From NCBI GenBank assembly GCA_003649445.1, contig QMRV01000038.1, positions 1 through 21,709 of the forward strand: DNA of 21,709 nucleotides, in the 5' to 3' direction. Origin of the DNA: Thermoprotei archaeon (GTDB lineage Archaea > Thermoproteota > Thermoprotei > Thermofilales > B15-G2). The notes under the pieces were generated by a model. It ran no database searches and was not told the origin of the DNA. It saw only the letters and a list, made by a program, of their open reading frames with translations. Position numbers and translations under genes: made by a program. Below, in pieces: positions 1 through 7,667 of this stretch. The first letter of the stretch is position 1. Each line of letters starts with the position of its first letter.

Positions 1-596
1 GAGACAGCAATATCTATTCTCCAGCTAGGTTTTTTGCTCACATATCTGTAGAGAACTCTATTGTTTTCCTCTAATACGCCTACTAATTTCCCCGTATTAG
101 CGACGATAAGTCCTTTAGGGACTTCTATCTCTAAATTATAGCTGAAGCGCTGAGATGGAATCGTAGATATCTGTTTTCGTAGCTCTAGTTCTCCTAAAAC
201 AGGGTAAGAGTATGCGTCGAGCCTGAGAATTGTATAGTCGTTGCTTATTTTGTCTTTTACATATCGGAAAACATTGTCGTAGCCCTTGATGGTCCCTTGG
301 TACATTATAGTAATCTGAGCGCTAGAGCCCGGAGCTATTGGAGACTTTAGTTTTACTTCAATATAGTTGACTTTAACTTCTCTAATGTCGGTAAAGTGGC
401 GCAGACTCTGAACAAAGTTCAGCGATTTTCTGTCTACCTCTATGCTAGTTACCTTCAAACCCTTATTCAGTAGAAAGTTTATACAGCTGACCGGTTTAGA
501 GCTAGTGTTCCTTAACTTCACTGTACACTTAGCTTTCATTACTCCTCTGTCGGTAAGAACATCTGCATGTAAATTGTACTGTAGGGGCGTAAGCAA
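1..596 (-). CDS. M1-like membrane peptidase, N-terminal part (runs off left edge)
   Basis: An open frame of about 198 codons runs leftward off the window, so only the N-terminal part is present. The translation reads like the N-terminal beta-sandwich of M1 (gluzincin) aminopeptidases: an opening strand with YNLHADVLTD, then KCTVKLRNTSSKPVS, FLLNKGLKVTSIEVD, a strand with PIAPGSSAQITIMYQG, and the aromatic stretch DAYSYPVLGELE. In M1 proteins this domain precedes the HExxH catalytic domain, which would lie beyond the edge. No clear signal peptide is seen. I chose the TTG at 596-594 because the homology-like part starts just after it, an AAGGTGG ribosome site ends four bases upstream, and a stop follows a little further up. 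An ATG at 539 is possible but would remove the first strand. The family call is a pattern match, not a search result; a permease-linked M1-like protein is also possible. Confidence 0.6.
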   Translation of the reverse strand, partial: MLTPLQYNLHADVLTDRGVMKAKCTVKLRNTSSKPVSCINFLLNKGLKVTSIEVDRKSLNFVQSLRHFTDIREVKVNYIEVKLKSPIAPGSSAQITIMYQGTIKGYDNVFRYVKDKISNDYTILRLDAYSYPVLGELELRKQISTIPSQRFSYNLEIEVPKGLIVANTGKLVGVLEENNRVLYRYVSKKPSWRIDIAV

Positions 597-600
597 AAGA

Positions 601-641
601 CCACCTTGCTCTAATTGACAACTAAACTAATATTAAATTAA
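601..641 (-). promoter_or_regulatory. TATA-like box and Shine-Dalgarno site of the M1-like gene
   Basis: Read on the minus strand, a TAATTTAATA box (about 631-641) lies roughly 40 bases before the TTG start. An AAGGTGG motif (601-607) lies four bases before it. A transcript starting about 26 bases below the box would have a short leader carrying the ribosome site. This is inferred from spacing only. Confidence 0.35.
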
Positions 642-670
642 CTACGAATCTAAGCTGTTTTGGTTAAGTA

Positions 671-870
671 TTAAATACTTTACTCAGCGAGAAAAGTTGA
701 GTAAAAATGAATGTTAAGGGCTTTAAAGAGAGAAAAATCAATGTGAGTCCTAGTAAGAGTGAAGAAGACTTAAATCAAGAAACCTTTACTAAAGGGTATT
801 TCTCTGCTTTTAGTTAGGTAGCTTAATACTTGTACGCGTCCTTTTGAGAACTTTTTCCTTAAGGAGTCTA
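671..870 (+). repeat. Degenerate direct repeat, copy A (nucleoside hydrolase tail)
   Basis: This stretch aligns by eye with 5441-5640. The shared parts are CTTTACTC(A/G)GCGA near the left end, the C-terminal codons of a nucleoside hydrolase, an identical 16-mer AGTTAGGTAGCTTAAT (812-827 here, 5593-5608 there), and a following pyrimidine-rich stretch ending in TTTTTCCTT versus TTTTCCTCTT. The similarity continues past the stop codon, so the copies reflect a DNA duplication rather than protein convergence. Confidence 0.6.
701..817 (+). pseudogene. Nucleoside hydrolase C-terminal remnant
   Basis: Thirty-eight codons end in TAG at 815-817 and translate to a tail reading VKMNVKGFKERKINVSPS, then FTKGYFSAFS. 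It matches the C-terminus of the longer hydrolase remnant ending at 5598 (VKVHTNGLKKGKVYVRPD, then FAEEYFSTLS) with a deletion of a few codons. Inosine/uridine-preferring nucleoside hydrolases split ribonucleosides into base and ribose; nothing of the DxDxxxDD active site is left here. The frame is closed upstream by a TGA at 698-700, so it cannot make a useful protein. It is a relic of a duplicated gene. Confidence 0.6.
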
Positions 871-878
871 TAGGCTTT

Positions 879-1281
879 TTAAGAGAATATGATCTTTGCT
901 TTGAAAACTACTCTTTCTTCAAGAGCATCAATTATTGTCGGATTATTTTTCAACAGCTTTAGTGCTTCTTCAAGAGTATATGGGTGAGGTTCTGTAGGTA
1001 ACTTAATGTCTTTAAGTAGCTTTAGTATGTTGTCTATTCGATCTAAATATTTTTCTGAAAATCAGTTATTATCAGTAAACCGTAGTCGTTCCAAGGACCT
1101 CGCTCTCTTCTAGCTCTGAATTCAAATAGTACTACGGCATGTAGTCTATATTTTTCTGCAGCCCTTTCACTACTTTTTCGAGAAGTCTTTTCATCAAAAT
1201 TTTACTCCAGTAGTTTTTCCTACTTTGTCTAGATTCTACAATAAAGCTTAATGAGAGTGGCTTCAGGCTAATGTTGTTAAT
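879..1281 (-). pseudogene. Broken MNT-type nucleotidyltransferase (antitoxin-like)
   Basis: Three reading frames must be joined to recover a protein. The order is FIVESRQSRKNYWSKIL, then MKRLLEKVVKGLQK (ATG at 1194), then after a shift YRLHAVVLFEFRARRERG and PWNDYGLLIITDFQKN, after another shift YLDRIDNILKLLKDIKLPTE and HPYTLEEALK, and after a third NNPTIIDALEERVVFKAK, ending at TAA 881-879. The order fits minimal nucleotidyltransferases, where the signature is GSRARG followed by SDxDLL. Here GS has become EF and the metal-binding aspartates are altered (NDYGLL), so both frame and active site are lost. Such proteins in archaea commonly pair with a HEPN toxin; no HEPN partner is visible next to it. 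The exact 5' end is unclear because no start codon survives upstream of 1194. The 3' end abuts the repeated hydrolase debris. Confidence 0.65.
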
Positions 1282-1457
1282 TCAGTGCGGCTCTCACTTA
1301 ATTTCATTTTTCCAGTTTTAGAATCGTTGTCTTTAGTTTTTCAGTTTTCTGTTCTCACTAAGGATATAGCGTGTAAAGCAAGTTTTCTGCAATCAAGTCT
1401 AGAGGCTAGGTATTTAAATCTTTGTCTGTAAAAAATCAAGCTATTTGGGTGGTTTAG

Positions 1458-4400
1458 CTAAGGCGGTGGCGGGATTGGTGGAGGAGGCGGCGGTGGGGGA
1501 AGCTTCTTTCTCCTTTTCAGTAGAAATACTGTTGCTCCGGCGGCTGTGGCGAGTGCTAGTGCAGCTGCTATGTAGTATGGTGTATAGTCTTCTTGGACTT
1601 CTACTGTGACTGTATTTGAGGAGGCGGCGTAGTTGTTTCTTGTTTCAGGTACTACTGCTACTATAGTCCACTTGCCTGTTTCATCGAGTTTAACTGTGGT
1701 AGTAAATGATTTTCCAGTAACTTCTATCTTTTTGCTGAGTATTCTTCCTGTAGGAGAAGTCATATTGATGAAAAGTTCTCCGTAGTACCTAGTAATATTT
1801 CCGCTGACGACTAGTTCCTCGCCTTTCTTTACGCTAGTTTTCTCTAATGTAATAGTTACTGAAGGCTTGCTTCTGCTTATTGTCAGTGCTACAGTATTTG
1901 ACTCGTAGCCTGTAATAGTGTCAGGTATCTCTACTACTGCTACTACGGTGTAGTTTCCTGCAGGCAATTTATCTGTAGAAATACTTGTAGTCTTACTGTA
2001 TGTAGTAGAGTTTAGCAAAATAAAGCCTTCTTCTAACTCCTTATTATAGGCTAGGACTACTAGCCTGTAGTCAAGCACATTGGTGCTTACTTTTACTCCT
2101 ACTTTTTCTCCGAAAACAGTTTTGCTAGGTGAAACAGTTAGTTTAACTGAAGGTGTCTGAGCTAAGTTTGCTTCAGAGACCTTAAAGTTCTTAATGTTAT
2201 ACTTTGAGCCCTGAGCTAGTAGCTGCTGGCCTTTACTTAGTACAATTTCTTTATTAGGAGTTTTTACGCGCACGGATCCTTCGTAAATAGATATTGTTAC
2301 TTTACTTCCGTCAACTTCTACTAGAACTTTGCTCTTAAAGTCACATATTCTGTAAGATGAGCCAGCACGTATTATGAGCCAGCTGGGATGCCCTGTTGTT
2401 TGTACGAGAATTCTGCCCTTAACTACCTTTATTTCGTTTCTACTGAACTCTATTTGTGACTGATGAATTGAAAATAGTTTGACTTTTTCGAAGCAGACCA
2501 TACTCCAGTGATTTAATGTGAGTTTATCTCCTTCGTGTATGACTGCTCCATAAATCTGGCTTTGCTCTAATGGAGTTTTCTTACCGTCTCTAATGTACTC
2601 TCCCTTCGACCTAACTATTATGACAATATATTTCCCTGAGACACTTCCTTTAGTTTTTGAGGAAGAAAAGAAGTGCTTAATATTGTACTGGTTGCATAAT
2701 TCAACGATTTTTCCTCTTAAGTCGGGGTAGTGTTTGTAGGCGAGCGTGTTCCATTCAATAATAGTTCTAACTACGTGGTTTGGCAGAACTTTACTGGCGT
2801 CTACAACTGCTAGGAACTGTGAATAGGCTTTAGTAGGGTCGCTGGAAAGCAGGTTAAGTAGGTAGCCTGCTATTCTCCCTTCAACTAGTTCTCCTCTATA
2901 CTTGCTACCCTTATAGATGTTTCCCGAATACATTTCTACTTTTGGTAAAGGAATGTCGTAGAGAGAAGCCATTTTTGACTTAATGTACTTTAAGACAAGT
3001 GAGGCAAAAAACCAGCTATGACCTTCATCAAATGCAACGAACTCTGATGAGCATGGAGCATACGTAGAGCCGTGTTTTCCTCCAAGTTTTCTCCACCTAA
3101 AGTAGAGACTCGGGTCGGGCCAAACATTTTCTCTAACAGCGTGGCCATACTCATGGAAAATTCCTTCAAGGTCTCCTACAAGCCCTTTATCTGACCAAAA
3201 ACTGTAAGTAGTGGATGCATCGTGCTCAAGTTTTATTTGTTGCCAGTAAACTGTAGTATAGTGGCACTGCCCTGTACCGTAGTACAGCGGGATATTTCTG
3301 ATCGTAGTCGTTACTCTGGAGTCTACTCCGGCATCTAAGAGAAACTTGTAGATAGTATAGCGTATAAGTTTATCCCAAGCATCGATGGTTCTTAGTTTAA
3401 TTGTAGCGCCTTCAGTAATATCGAGTGGAGATTTCTCAAAAATACTGCTGGAATAGGTGTAGACTCGGGCATTGTATGTTCTTAAGACCTTTATTCTATA
3501 GAAGTATTTGCCGCTAGAAGATTTTTCCTTAGATACAGTGTACCAAATTGTGGCTGGAGGAAAGTAGTCCCATGTTTTGTAGTACCAGTAGTACTTAACG
3601 TAGCTCGTAGACTTTTCTTCGATAGTAATCTTGTATTTTCCCTCGAGGAAGCCTTTACCAGATTTTATTAAAAGTTCGCTTGCATTAACTATTCCGTCTT
3701 TATTTAATTTAATTACTTTCTCCTTCTTTGAATCTAAGTGTATTATCTTTATTTCCTTAGAGCTAAGTGGGACAGTAATGAAGGATCCTTTAGAGTAATC
3801 GAGGTCTTTGTCTAAAGTGAACCTAATGTCACCGTAGAAGTCAGGAGTTTTTAAAGTGACTTTTATTTCAAGGGGTCGATACTCCCAGCTACTATCTAGA
3901 TGAAGCTCGCTTAACGATTTATATCCCGGGCCACTATAATATTTTCCAGAAGAGACTATTTTTGCATAAAGAAGTAGTCCTGTCTCAATATCAACTAAAA
4001 GTGTGAATTCATCAAATTTTTCTTCAACATAGCCGTAGTAAAATATATGTGTCTTGCCACCGAATGTGTGGTGTTCTTTAACAATAAATGTTGCTTTACT
4101 ATTGCTACAAGTCCATATACAAACCCACTGGGAATTGGGGGAGCTAGCAGGATACTTTTTCTCAAGCTTATATGAAGTTAAGGCGAGTTTCCATACTGGG
4201 CGCCCGTTATATGTTGTTTTTCCAACAACCTTTAGCCATATAGTATATTCAACATAGTATACTTTTTTGGGTCCTTGAAGTAGTAAGGCTGCACCTCTAC
4301 CTATTGACTTTACTTGACCTAGTTTAAGTTGACCAAAATAGAGATTGAGTTTACTTACATACAGGTATTTGTTCAAAAAGTAGTCTATGGTAAATTCATC

Positions 4401-4628
4401 AAGATATTTATTCTTATTATTATATATAGTTTCTAGTTTAATTTTATTACCGCTAATTTCAAGTATTTCGAGAGTACAAAAGTATTTTTCTCCTTGTTTA
4501 TTTACAGTAACTGTTATTTGGGTCTTGGGTTTAATCCATGAGGGAGCATTAGAAGCATTATTTGTCATTATCACAAGTAGCAGAAGCGCTAGTAAGAGGA
4601 TTAATGCATGTTTTTTAATATGCATCAC
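1458..4628 (-). CDS. Secreted, membrane-anchored HEYGH zinc metallopeptidase with FecR-like and Ig-like domains
   Basis: A 1056-residue protein. A hydrophobic signal peptide (about residues 5-27) is followed by a large aromatic-rich N-terminal region to about 420. Then comes a peptidase core with FHEYGH (H492, E493, H496) and, 39 residues after the second His, FDEGHSWFFA, whose E535 is a good third zinc ligand; this arrangement fits gluzincin-type peptidases. Residues around 690-800 look FecR-like (GSSYRICDF, EGSVRVKTPNKEIVLSKGQQ). Two Ig-like domains lie at about 815-910 and 915-1010, each with a KTVFGEKV or KTSVKKGEEL opening. A transmembrane helix (about 1018-1037) is followed by KRRKK and a tail of twelve prolines broken by one Ile. 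It should sit on the outer face of the membrane with the tail inside. Start: GTG 4628 or ATG 4625; a TATA box about 26 bases upstream favours a nearly leaderless message. The substrate is unknown. I do not recognise a named gene. Confidence 0.75.
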   Translation of the reverse strand: MMHIKKHALILLLALLLLVIMTNNASNAPSWIKPKTQITVTVNKQGEKYFCTLEILEISGNKIKLETIYNNKNKYLDEFTIDYFLNKYLYVSKLNLYFGQLKLGQVKSIGRGAALLLQGPKKVYYVEYTIWLKVVGKTTYNGRPVWKLALTSYKLEKKYPASSPNSQWVCIWTCSNSKATFIVKEHHTFGGKTHIFYYGYVEEKFDEFTLLVDIETGLLLYAKIVSSGKYYSGPGYKSLSELHLDSSWEYRPLEIKVTLKTPDFYGDIRFTLDKDLDYSKGSFITVPLSSKEIKIIHLDSKKEKVIKLNKDGIVNASELLIKSGKGFLEGKYKITIEEKSTSYVKYYWYYKTWDYFPPATIWYTVSKEKSSSGKYFYRIKVLRTYNARVYTYSSSIFEKSPLDITEGATIKLRTIDAWDKLIRYTIYKFLLDAGVDSRVTTTIRNIPLYYGTGQCHYTTVYWQQIKLEHDASTTYSFWSDKGLVGDLEGIFHEYGHAVRENVWPDPSLYFRWRKLGGKHGSTYAPCSSEFVAFDEGHSWFFASLVLKYIKSKMASLYDIPLPKVEMYSGNIYKGSKYRGELVEGRIAGYLLNLLSSDPTKAYSQFLAVVDASKVLPNHVVRTIIEWNTLAYKHYPDLRGKIVELCNQYNIKHFFSSSKTKGSVSGKYIVIIVRSKGEYIRDGKKTPLEQSQIYGAVIHEGDKLTLNHWSMVCFEKVKLFSIHQSQIEFSRNEIKVVKGRILVQTTGHPSWLIIRAGSSYRICDFKSKVLVEVDGSKVTISIYEGSVRVKTPNKEIVLSKGQQLLAQGSKYNIKNFKVSEANLAQTPSVKLTVSPSKTVFGEKVGVKVSTNVLDYRLVVLAYNKELEEGFILLNSTTYSKTTSISTDKLPAGNYTVVAVVEIPDTITGYESNTVALTISRSKPSVTITLEKTSVKKGEELVVSGNITRYYGELFINMTSPTGRILSKKIEVTGKSFTTTVKLDETGKWTIVAVVPETRNNYAASSNTVTVEVQEDYTPYYIAAALALATAAGATVFLLKRRKKLPPPPPPPPIPPPP

Positions 4629-4650
4629 CTCTTTGTTGAGAATTTAACAG

Positions 4651-4662
4651 TTATATATATAA
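4651..4662 (-). promoter_or_regulatory. TATA box for the HEYGH peptidase
   Basis: On the minus strand the sequence CTTATATATATAA lies with its centre near 4656. An archaeal start site about 26 bases downstream falls near 4630, two bases before the GTG at 4628 and five before the ATG at 4625. The GAGGTG next to the ATG overlaps the start, so it cannot act as a normally spaced ribosome site. Confidence 0.5.
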
Positions 4663-4797
4663 GTTTTTCGTAAAATCATAAACTAATATTTTTTAGTTAA
4701 AAACTATCTTTTAGTATCATTATTTTAGCTATTATTGGATTAAAATGGCACTTTAAGTTACAGTATTTAGTATTCTGATTAAATAAGAACTATTTTG

Positions 4798-4813
4798 AAA
4801 ACTATATAGTTTT
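4798..4813. repeat. Perfect 16-base palindrome
   Basis: AAAACTATATAGTTTT is its own reverse complement. It could be a regulator site or a bidirectional TATA element, as it sits between two divergent units, but in A+T-rich DNA chance is a real alternative. Confidence 0.45.
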
Positions 4814-4960
4814 ATTAAAGTAGTTTCATTAAATATTGTTAGCAGTAGGGTCAGAATTCATCCATAGTGTTTTTGATAAAACTTCATTAGTTTTTTATTA
4901 TAGCCTTTAACTAAAATATTGTTTGTTTTTAGCTGAACGATCCAAGATTCTTTAGTTAGA

Positions 4961-4970
4961 TTAAATTTAA
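4961..4970 (+). promoter_or_regulatory. TATA-like box before the nucleoside hydrolase remnant
   Basis: TTAAATTTAA is centred about 32 bases before the ATG at 4998. It is placed as expected for a short-leader archaeal promoter and is probably what remains of the original gene's promoter. Confidence 0.35.
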
Positions 4971-4997
4971 GGCTAGTTAAGTACTATTTTTGAAATA

Positions 4998-5598
4998 ATG
5001 AGCACATCTATTTTTAACTGTGATTCTACGCTCTTTTACTTTTACCGAGACGTAGATGATTCTCTTGCTTTAAGATATGCTCTCAGAGAATTCACTGAAG
5101 GCTGGGACTTATTGGAGTAACTATAGTTTACGGTAATAATTTTGTAGAATTTACTTTTCACGATGCAAAAAGAGTAGTCGAAGTCTTGGAGAGAAATGTT
5201 CCTGTATTTAAAGGCGCGGCTTCTCGAAGAAATTTAGGTACTGTAAATGAGGCAGTTAAATTCATTATTGAAGCTAGTAGAGAGTATGGTAAAATACAAA
5301 TATTGGCGACAGGTCCTCTTACCAATATAGCTAAAGCTACTTTAGTAGATGGAGAGCTTGTAGATAGAGTAGAAAGGATAGTAATTATGGGAGGAGTATT
5401 CCACTCGCACGATGTTATTGAGGCAGTCTATTTACTCAGAAATGATCTTTACTCGGCGAAAAAGTTAAAGTAAAAGTGCACACTAATGGCTTAAAGAAAG
5501 GAAAGGTTTATGTGAGGCCTGATGGGGATGAAATACTAGTGCTTGAAGACATAGATCAGAAAGCTTTTGCTGAAGAGTATTTTTCTACATTAAGTTAG
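4998..5598 (+). pseudogene. Inosine/uridine-type nucleoside hydrolase, frameshifted and internally deleted
   Basis: The family hydrolyses the N-glycosidic bond of ribonucleosides for purine or pyrimidine salvage. The ATG frame at 4998 gives MSTSIFNCD, then RDVDDSLALRYALREF, matching the N-terminal metal-binding region, and stops at TAA 5117-5119. A one-base shift restores LIGVTIVYGNN, then the well-preserved ILATGPLTNIAKA and VERIVIMGGVF motifs, and stops at 5473. The C-terminal tail resumes in another frame as VKVHTNGLKKGKVYVRPD, ending FAEEYFSTLS at TAG 5598. Together the parts make about 200 residues, while the family is usually near 310; most of the region after MGGVF, which should carry more active-site residues, is missing. 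A TTG-started fragment (5186-5473) could still be translated but would not be an enzyme. Its last fifth is duplicated at 671-870. Confidence 0.8.
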
Positions 5599-5640
5599 GT
5601 AGCTTAATGCTAGTATAGATTCTTTAAGACCTTTTCCTCT
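5441..5640 (+). repeat. Degenerate direct repeat, copy B (nucleoside hydrolase tail)
   Basis: This is the longer-lived counterpart of copy A at 671-870. It covers the 3' end of the hydrolase remnant and the pyrimidine-rich stretch after it. The two copies flank the MNT remnant and the HEYGH peptidase gene in the same orientation. Confidence 0.6.
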
Positions 5641-5791
5641 TATTGTTATTAAAACGAAATTCTCTGCTGAGATATGTCACATACTCATTTATATTTTAGC
5701 GGTAGACAGCTTTCGGTGCAATAAGTGGTGTCTTTAGAAGATAGTTCTTTTAGTAAAGTCTTGAGTAAAAATTTCTCTAAAGTGATTTTCT

Positions 5792-7666
5792 ATGAAAGAG
5801 CTGCGATTTGATTTGAGTCAAGCGAAGACTATTAGGAAAATAAGGCAGCAGACTGATAGCTGGTCGCCTTTAGCTGAAGGACAGATTATTGCGCAGAAGT
5901 TCTTCAAGCCTTTTGTTTGTCACGCGGGATACGATGTTGATGGCGTTAAGCAAGTTGTGCTCTGGGCTAATGCAGGGAAGCTTACAGGCTACTTCGAGAT
6001 AATTGACGTGACTACTAATAAGCAGCCTCCAGGTAAGCCGGCTGTAGTCTATAGAGGAGAGCTGAAGGGGTGGGGTAAGCATATTTGGGGCGGAAACAAC
6101 TATATCGCGGACTTCACGGACTTCAGGAAAGAGGGCTTGTATTGGATAAGAGTCGTTGTCAGGGAGACTAAAGAGACTTCTGAATCCTATATTTTCAAAA
6201 TAAAGAGGGGTCTTTACTTAGACTTAGCGAAGAAGGCGGCCAAGTGGTTCTACTACCAGCGCTGCGGTGTAGAAGTGCCTGGATGGCATAAAGCCTGCCA
6301 CACAGAGGACACGATTATACTTGAAGATGGCACAAAAATAGATGCTACTGGAGGCTGGCACGACGCAGGAGACTACGGCAAGTGGATTGGAAGCGGGTCT
6401 CACGGAGTTTGGGCATTAGCTACGCTTGCTGAAGAGCTTTTAAGAGAAGGCTTGGAAAGCGACGCTAAATGGGTATTAGATGAGGCTGCTTGGGAAGGAA
6501 AATACTTTTGCAAAATCTACTACAGGAAACTCAAAACATTTCTCCAGGTCTATGCTTCTGCTAAAAACTTCGAGCTCTCAGAAGAATATCCTCCTCTAGA
6601 AAATGTCTGCATATGGCTTGGAGCACCCGAAAAAGAGCCTCCACGCATAGTAACGCTTAAGCAGACACTTGAATACTATCCTCCAACACTTTTCTTGAGG
6701 TCACATGTAGCTGCCTCCTTAGCTAAACTCGGGCGACTTATTTCACGCTATGACAGAGAATTCGCGGAGAAGTGTGCCAATATAGCGAAAGAAGTTTACG
6801 ATTACATTACACAGAGCGCTCTTACTGAGCAAGACGAGAGAAATTATCTAGGATTTACTGCTAGAACACTATTACTCAGCTTAGAACTGTATAGAATTAC
6901 GGGAGACAACAAGTACTTGAGGGATTCTGAGAAACGAGTACAGGAGATACTGTCTTTGCAGGATAAGGAGGGCTTCTTCTACACAAATAGAGAAAAGAAA
7001 ACAAAGTATTACTTCTGCGACCACCACCTCATAGGGCTATATGAGTACTTGAACTTAAAGCCTAATGAAGACTTATCGAAAGATATTCGAGAAGCTTTTA
7101 GGAAATGGGCCGAGTACATAAAGCCTCTCTCAACGTTATCTAGCTTCGGTCAAATAGGCTTTATCGACGAACAAGGCAATGTAAGAAACCTCTTCTCCAG
7201 AAAGCCTTCAAATAGATTCTTAGCGGCATATGCCTGGGGCTTCGCTACGGCAGCAATACTATTCGACAGTAGAGAATACTTAGAGATAGCAGAACACCAA
7301 ATACAGTGGATTCTAGGCTTTAATCCCTGTGATGTTTCTATGATGGCTGGTGTCGGCGCAGGACCTGGCTGCTATCATCACAGATACTGTTTCATAGAAG
7401 GCCATGAAGACGGAGTAGTGCCTGGCGGAGTACTTAATGGAATAGTAGGCGGCAACGGCGAAGTCTTCGATATAGGAGACTTTAGGACAGGAAACTTCAT
7501 CGTATCAGATGGGCTTCCAGTAGACTACCCTATAATAGATACTGACGCCAAGGGATGGACTTACGCCTATATGACTAACGAGTACTGGGTGCTCAATAAC
7601 GCCTGGTTCATTATGGGCTCGATTCAAGTACATAGAGCCTTAAGAGAGCTGAAAGCAGGTAAATAG
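5792..7666 (+). CDS. Glycoside hydrolase family 9 enzyme, no signal peptide
   Basis: A 624-residue protein. Residues about 30-140 form an N-terminal Ig-like (CelD_N type) domain: FVCHAGYDVDGVKQVVLWAN, FTDFRKEGLYWIRVV. The (alpha/alpha)6 catalytic domain follows. GGWHDAGDYGKW holds the D191 and D194 pair that positions the attacking water in GH9. GFNPCDVSMMAGVG leads to HHR (529-531), the first GH9 signature, and MTNEYWVLNNA holds the likely acid E597. All key residues are present, so it should be an active beta-glycosidase. GH9 is mostly endoglucanases, but cytosolic members without export signals include exo-acting glucosaminidases; no signal peptide is visible here, so action on imported oligosaccharides is the better guess. 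The ATG has only a weak AGTGATT upstream. The TAG stop is one base from the stop of the convergent ATPase gene. Confidence 0.85.
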   Translation: MKELRFDLSQAKTIRKIRQQTDSWSPLAEGQIIAQKFFKPFVCHAGYDVDGVKQVVLWANAGKLTGYFEIIDVTTNKQPPGKPAVVYRGELKGWGKHIWGGNNYIADFTDFRKEGLYWIRVVVRETKETSESYIFKIKRGLYLDLAKKAAKWFYYQRCGVEVPGWHKACHTEDTIILEDGTKIDATGGWHDAGDYGKWIGSGSHGVWALATLAEELLREGLESDAKWVLDEAAWEGKYFCKIYYRKLKTFLQVYASAKNFELSEEYPPLENVCIWLGAPEKEPPRIVTLKQTLEYYPPTLFLRSHVAASLAKLGRLISRYDREFAEKCANIAKEVYDYITQSALTEQDERNYLGFTARTLLLSLELYRITGDNKYLRDSEKRVQEILSLQDKEGFFYTNREKKTKYYFCDHHLIGLYEYLNLKPNEDLSKDIREAFRKWAEYIKPLSTLSSFGQIGFIDEQGNVRNLFSRKPSNRFLAAYAWGFATAAILFDSREYLEIAEHQIQWILGFNPCDVSMMAGVGAGPGCYHHRYCFIEGHEDGVVPGGVLNGIVGGNGEVFDIGDFRTGNFIVSDGLPVDYPIIDTDAKGWTYAYMTNEYWVLNNAWFIMGSIQVHRALRELKAGK

Positions 7667-7667
7667 G

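Larger units (their letters stand above)
4664..4997. other. A+T-rich intergenic stretch
   Basis: About 330 bases separate the divergent peptidase gene and the hydrolase remnant. It holds a perfect 16-base palindrome (4798-4813) and a TATA-like box at 4961-4970. No reading frame on either strand gives a protein-like translation, and I see no RNA gene. Confidence 0.5.

Noticed and set aside
1482..1500. Polyproline tail of the peptidase as a frameshift artefact
   Set aside because: It follows a normal transmembrane helix and KRRKK in frame and ends at a clean stop, so a real tail is the simpler reading.
4387..4647. A hydrophobic plus-strand frame opposite the HEYGH peptidase 5' end
   Set aside because: Its hydrophobicity mirrors the signal peptide on the other strand, and there is no promoter or ribosome site.
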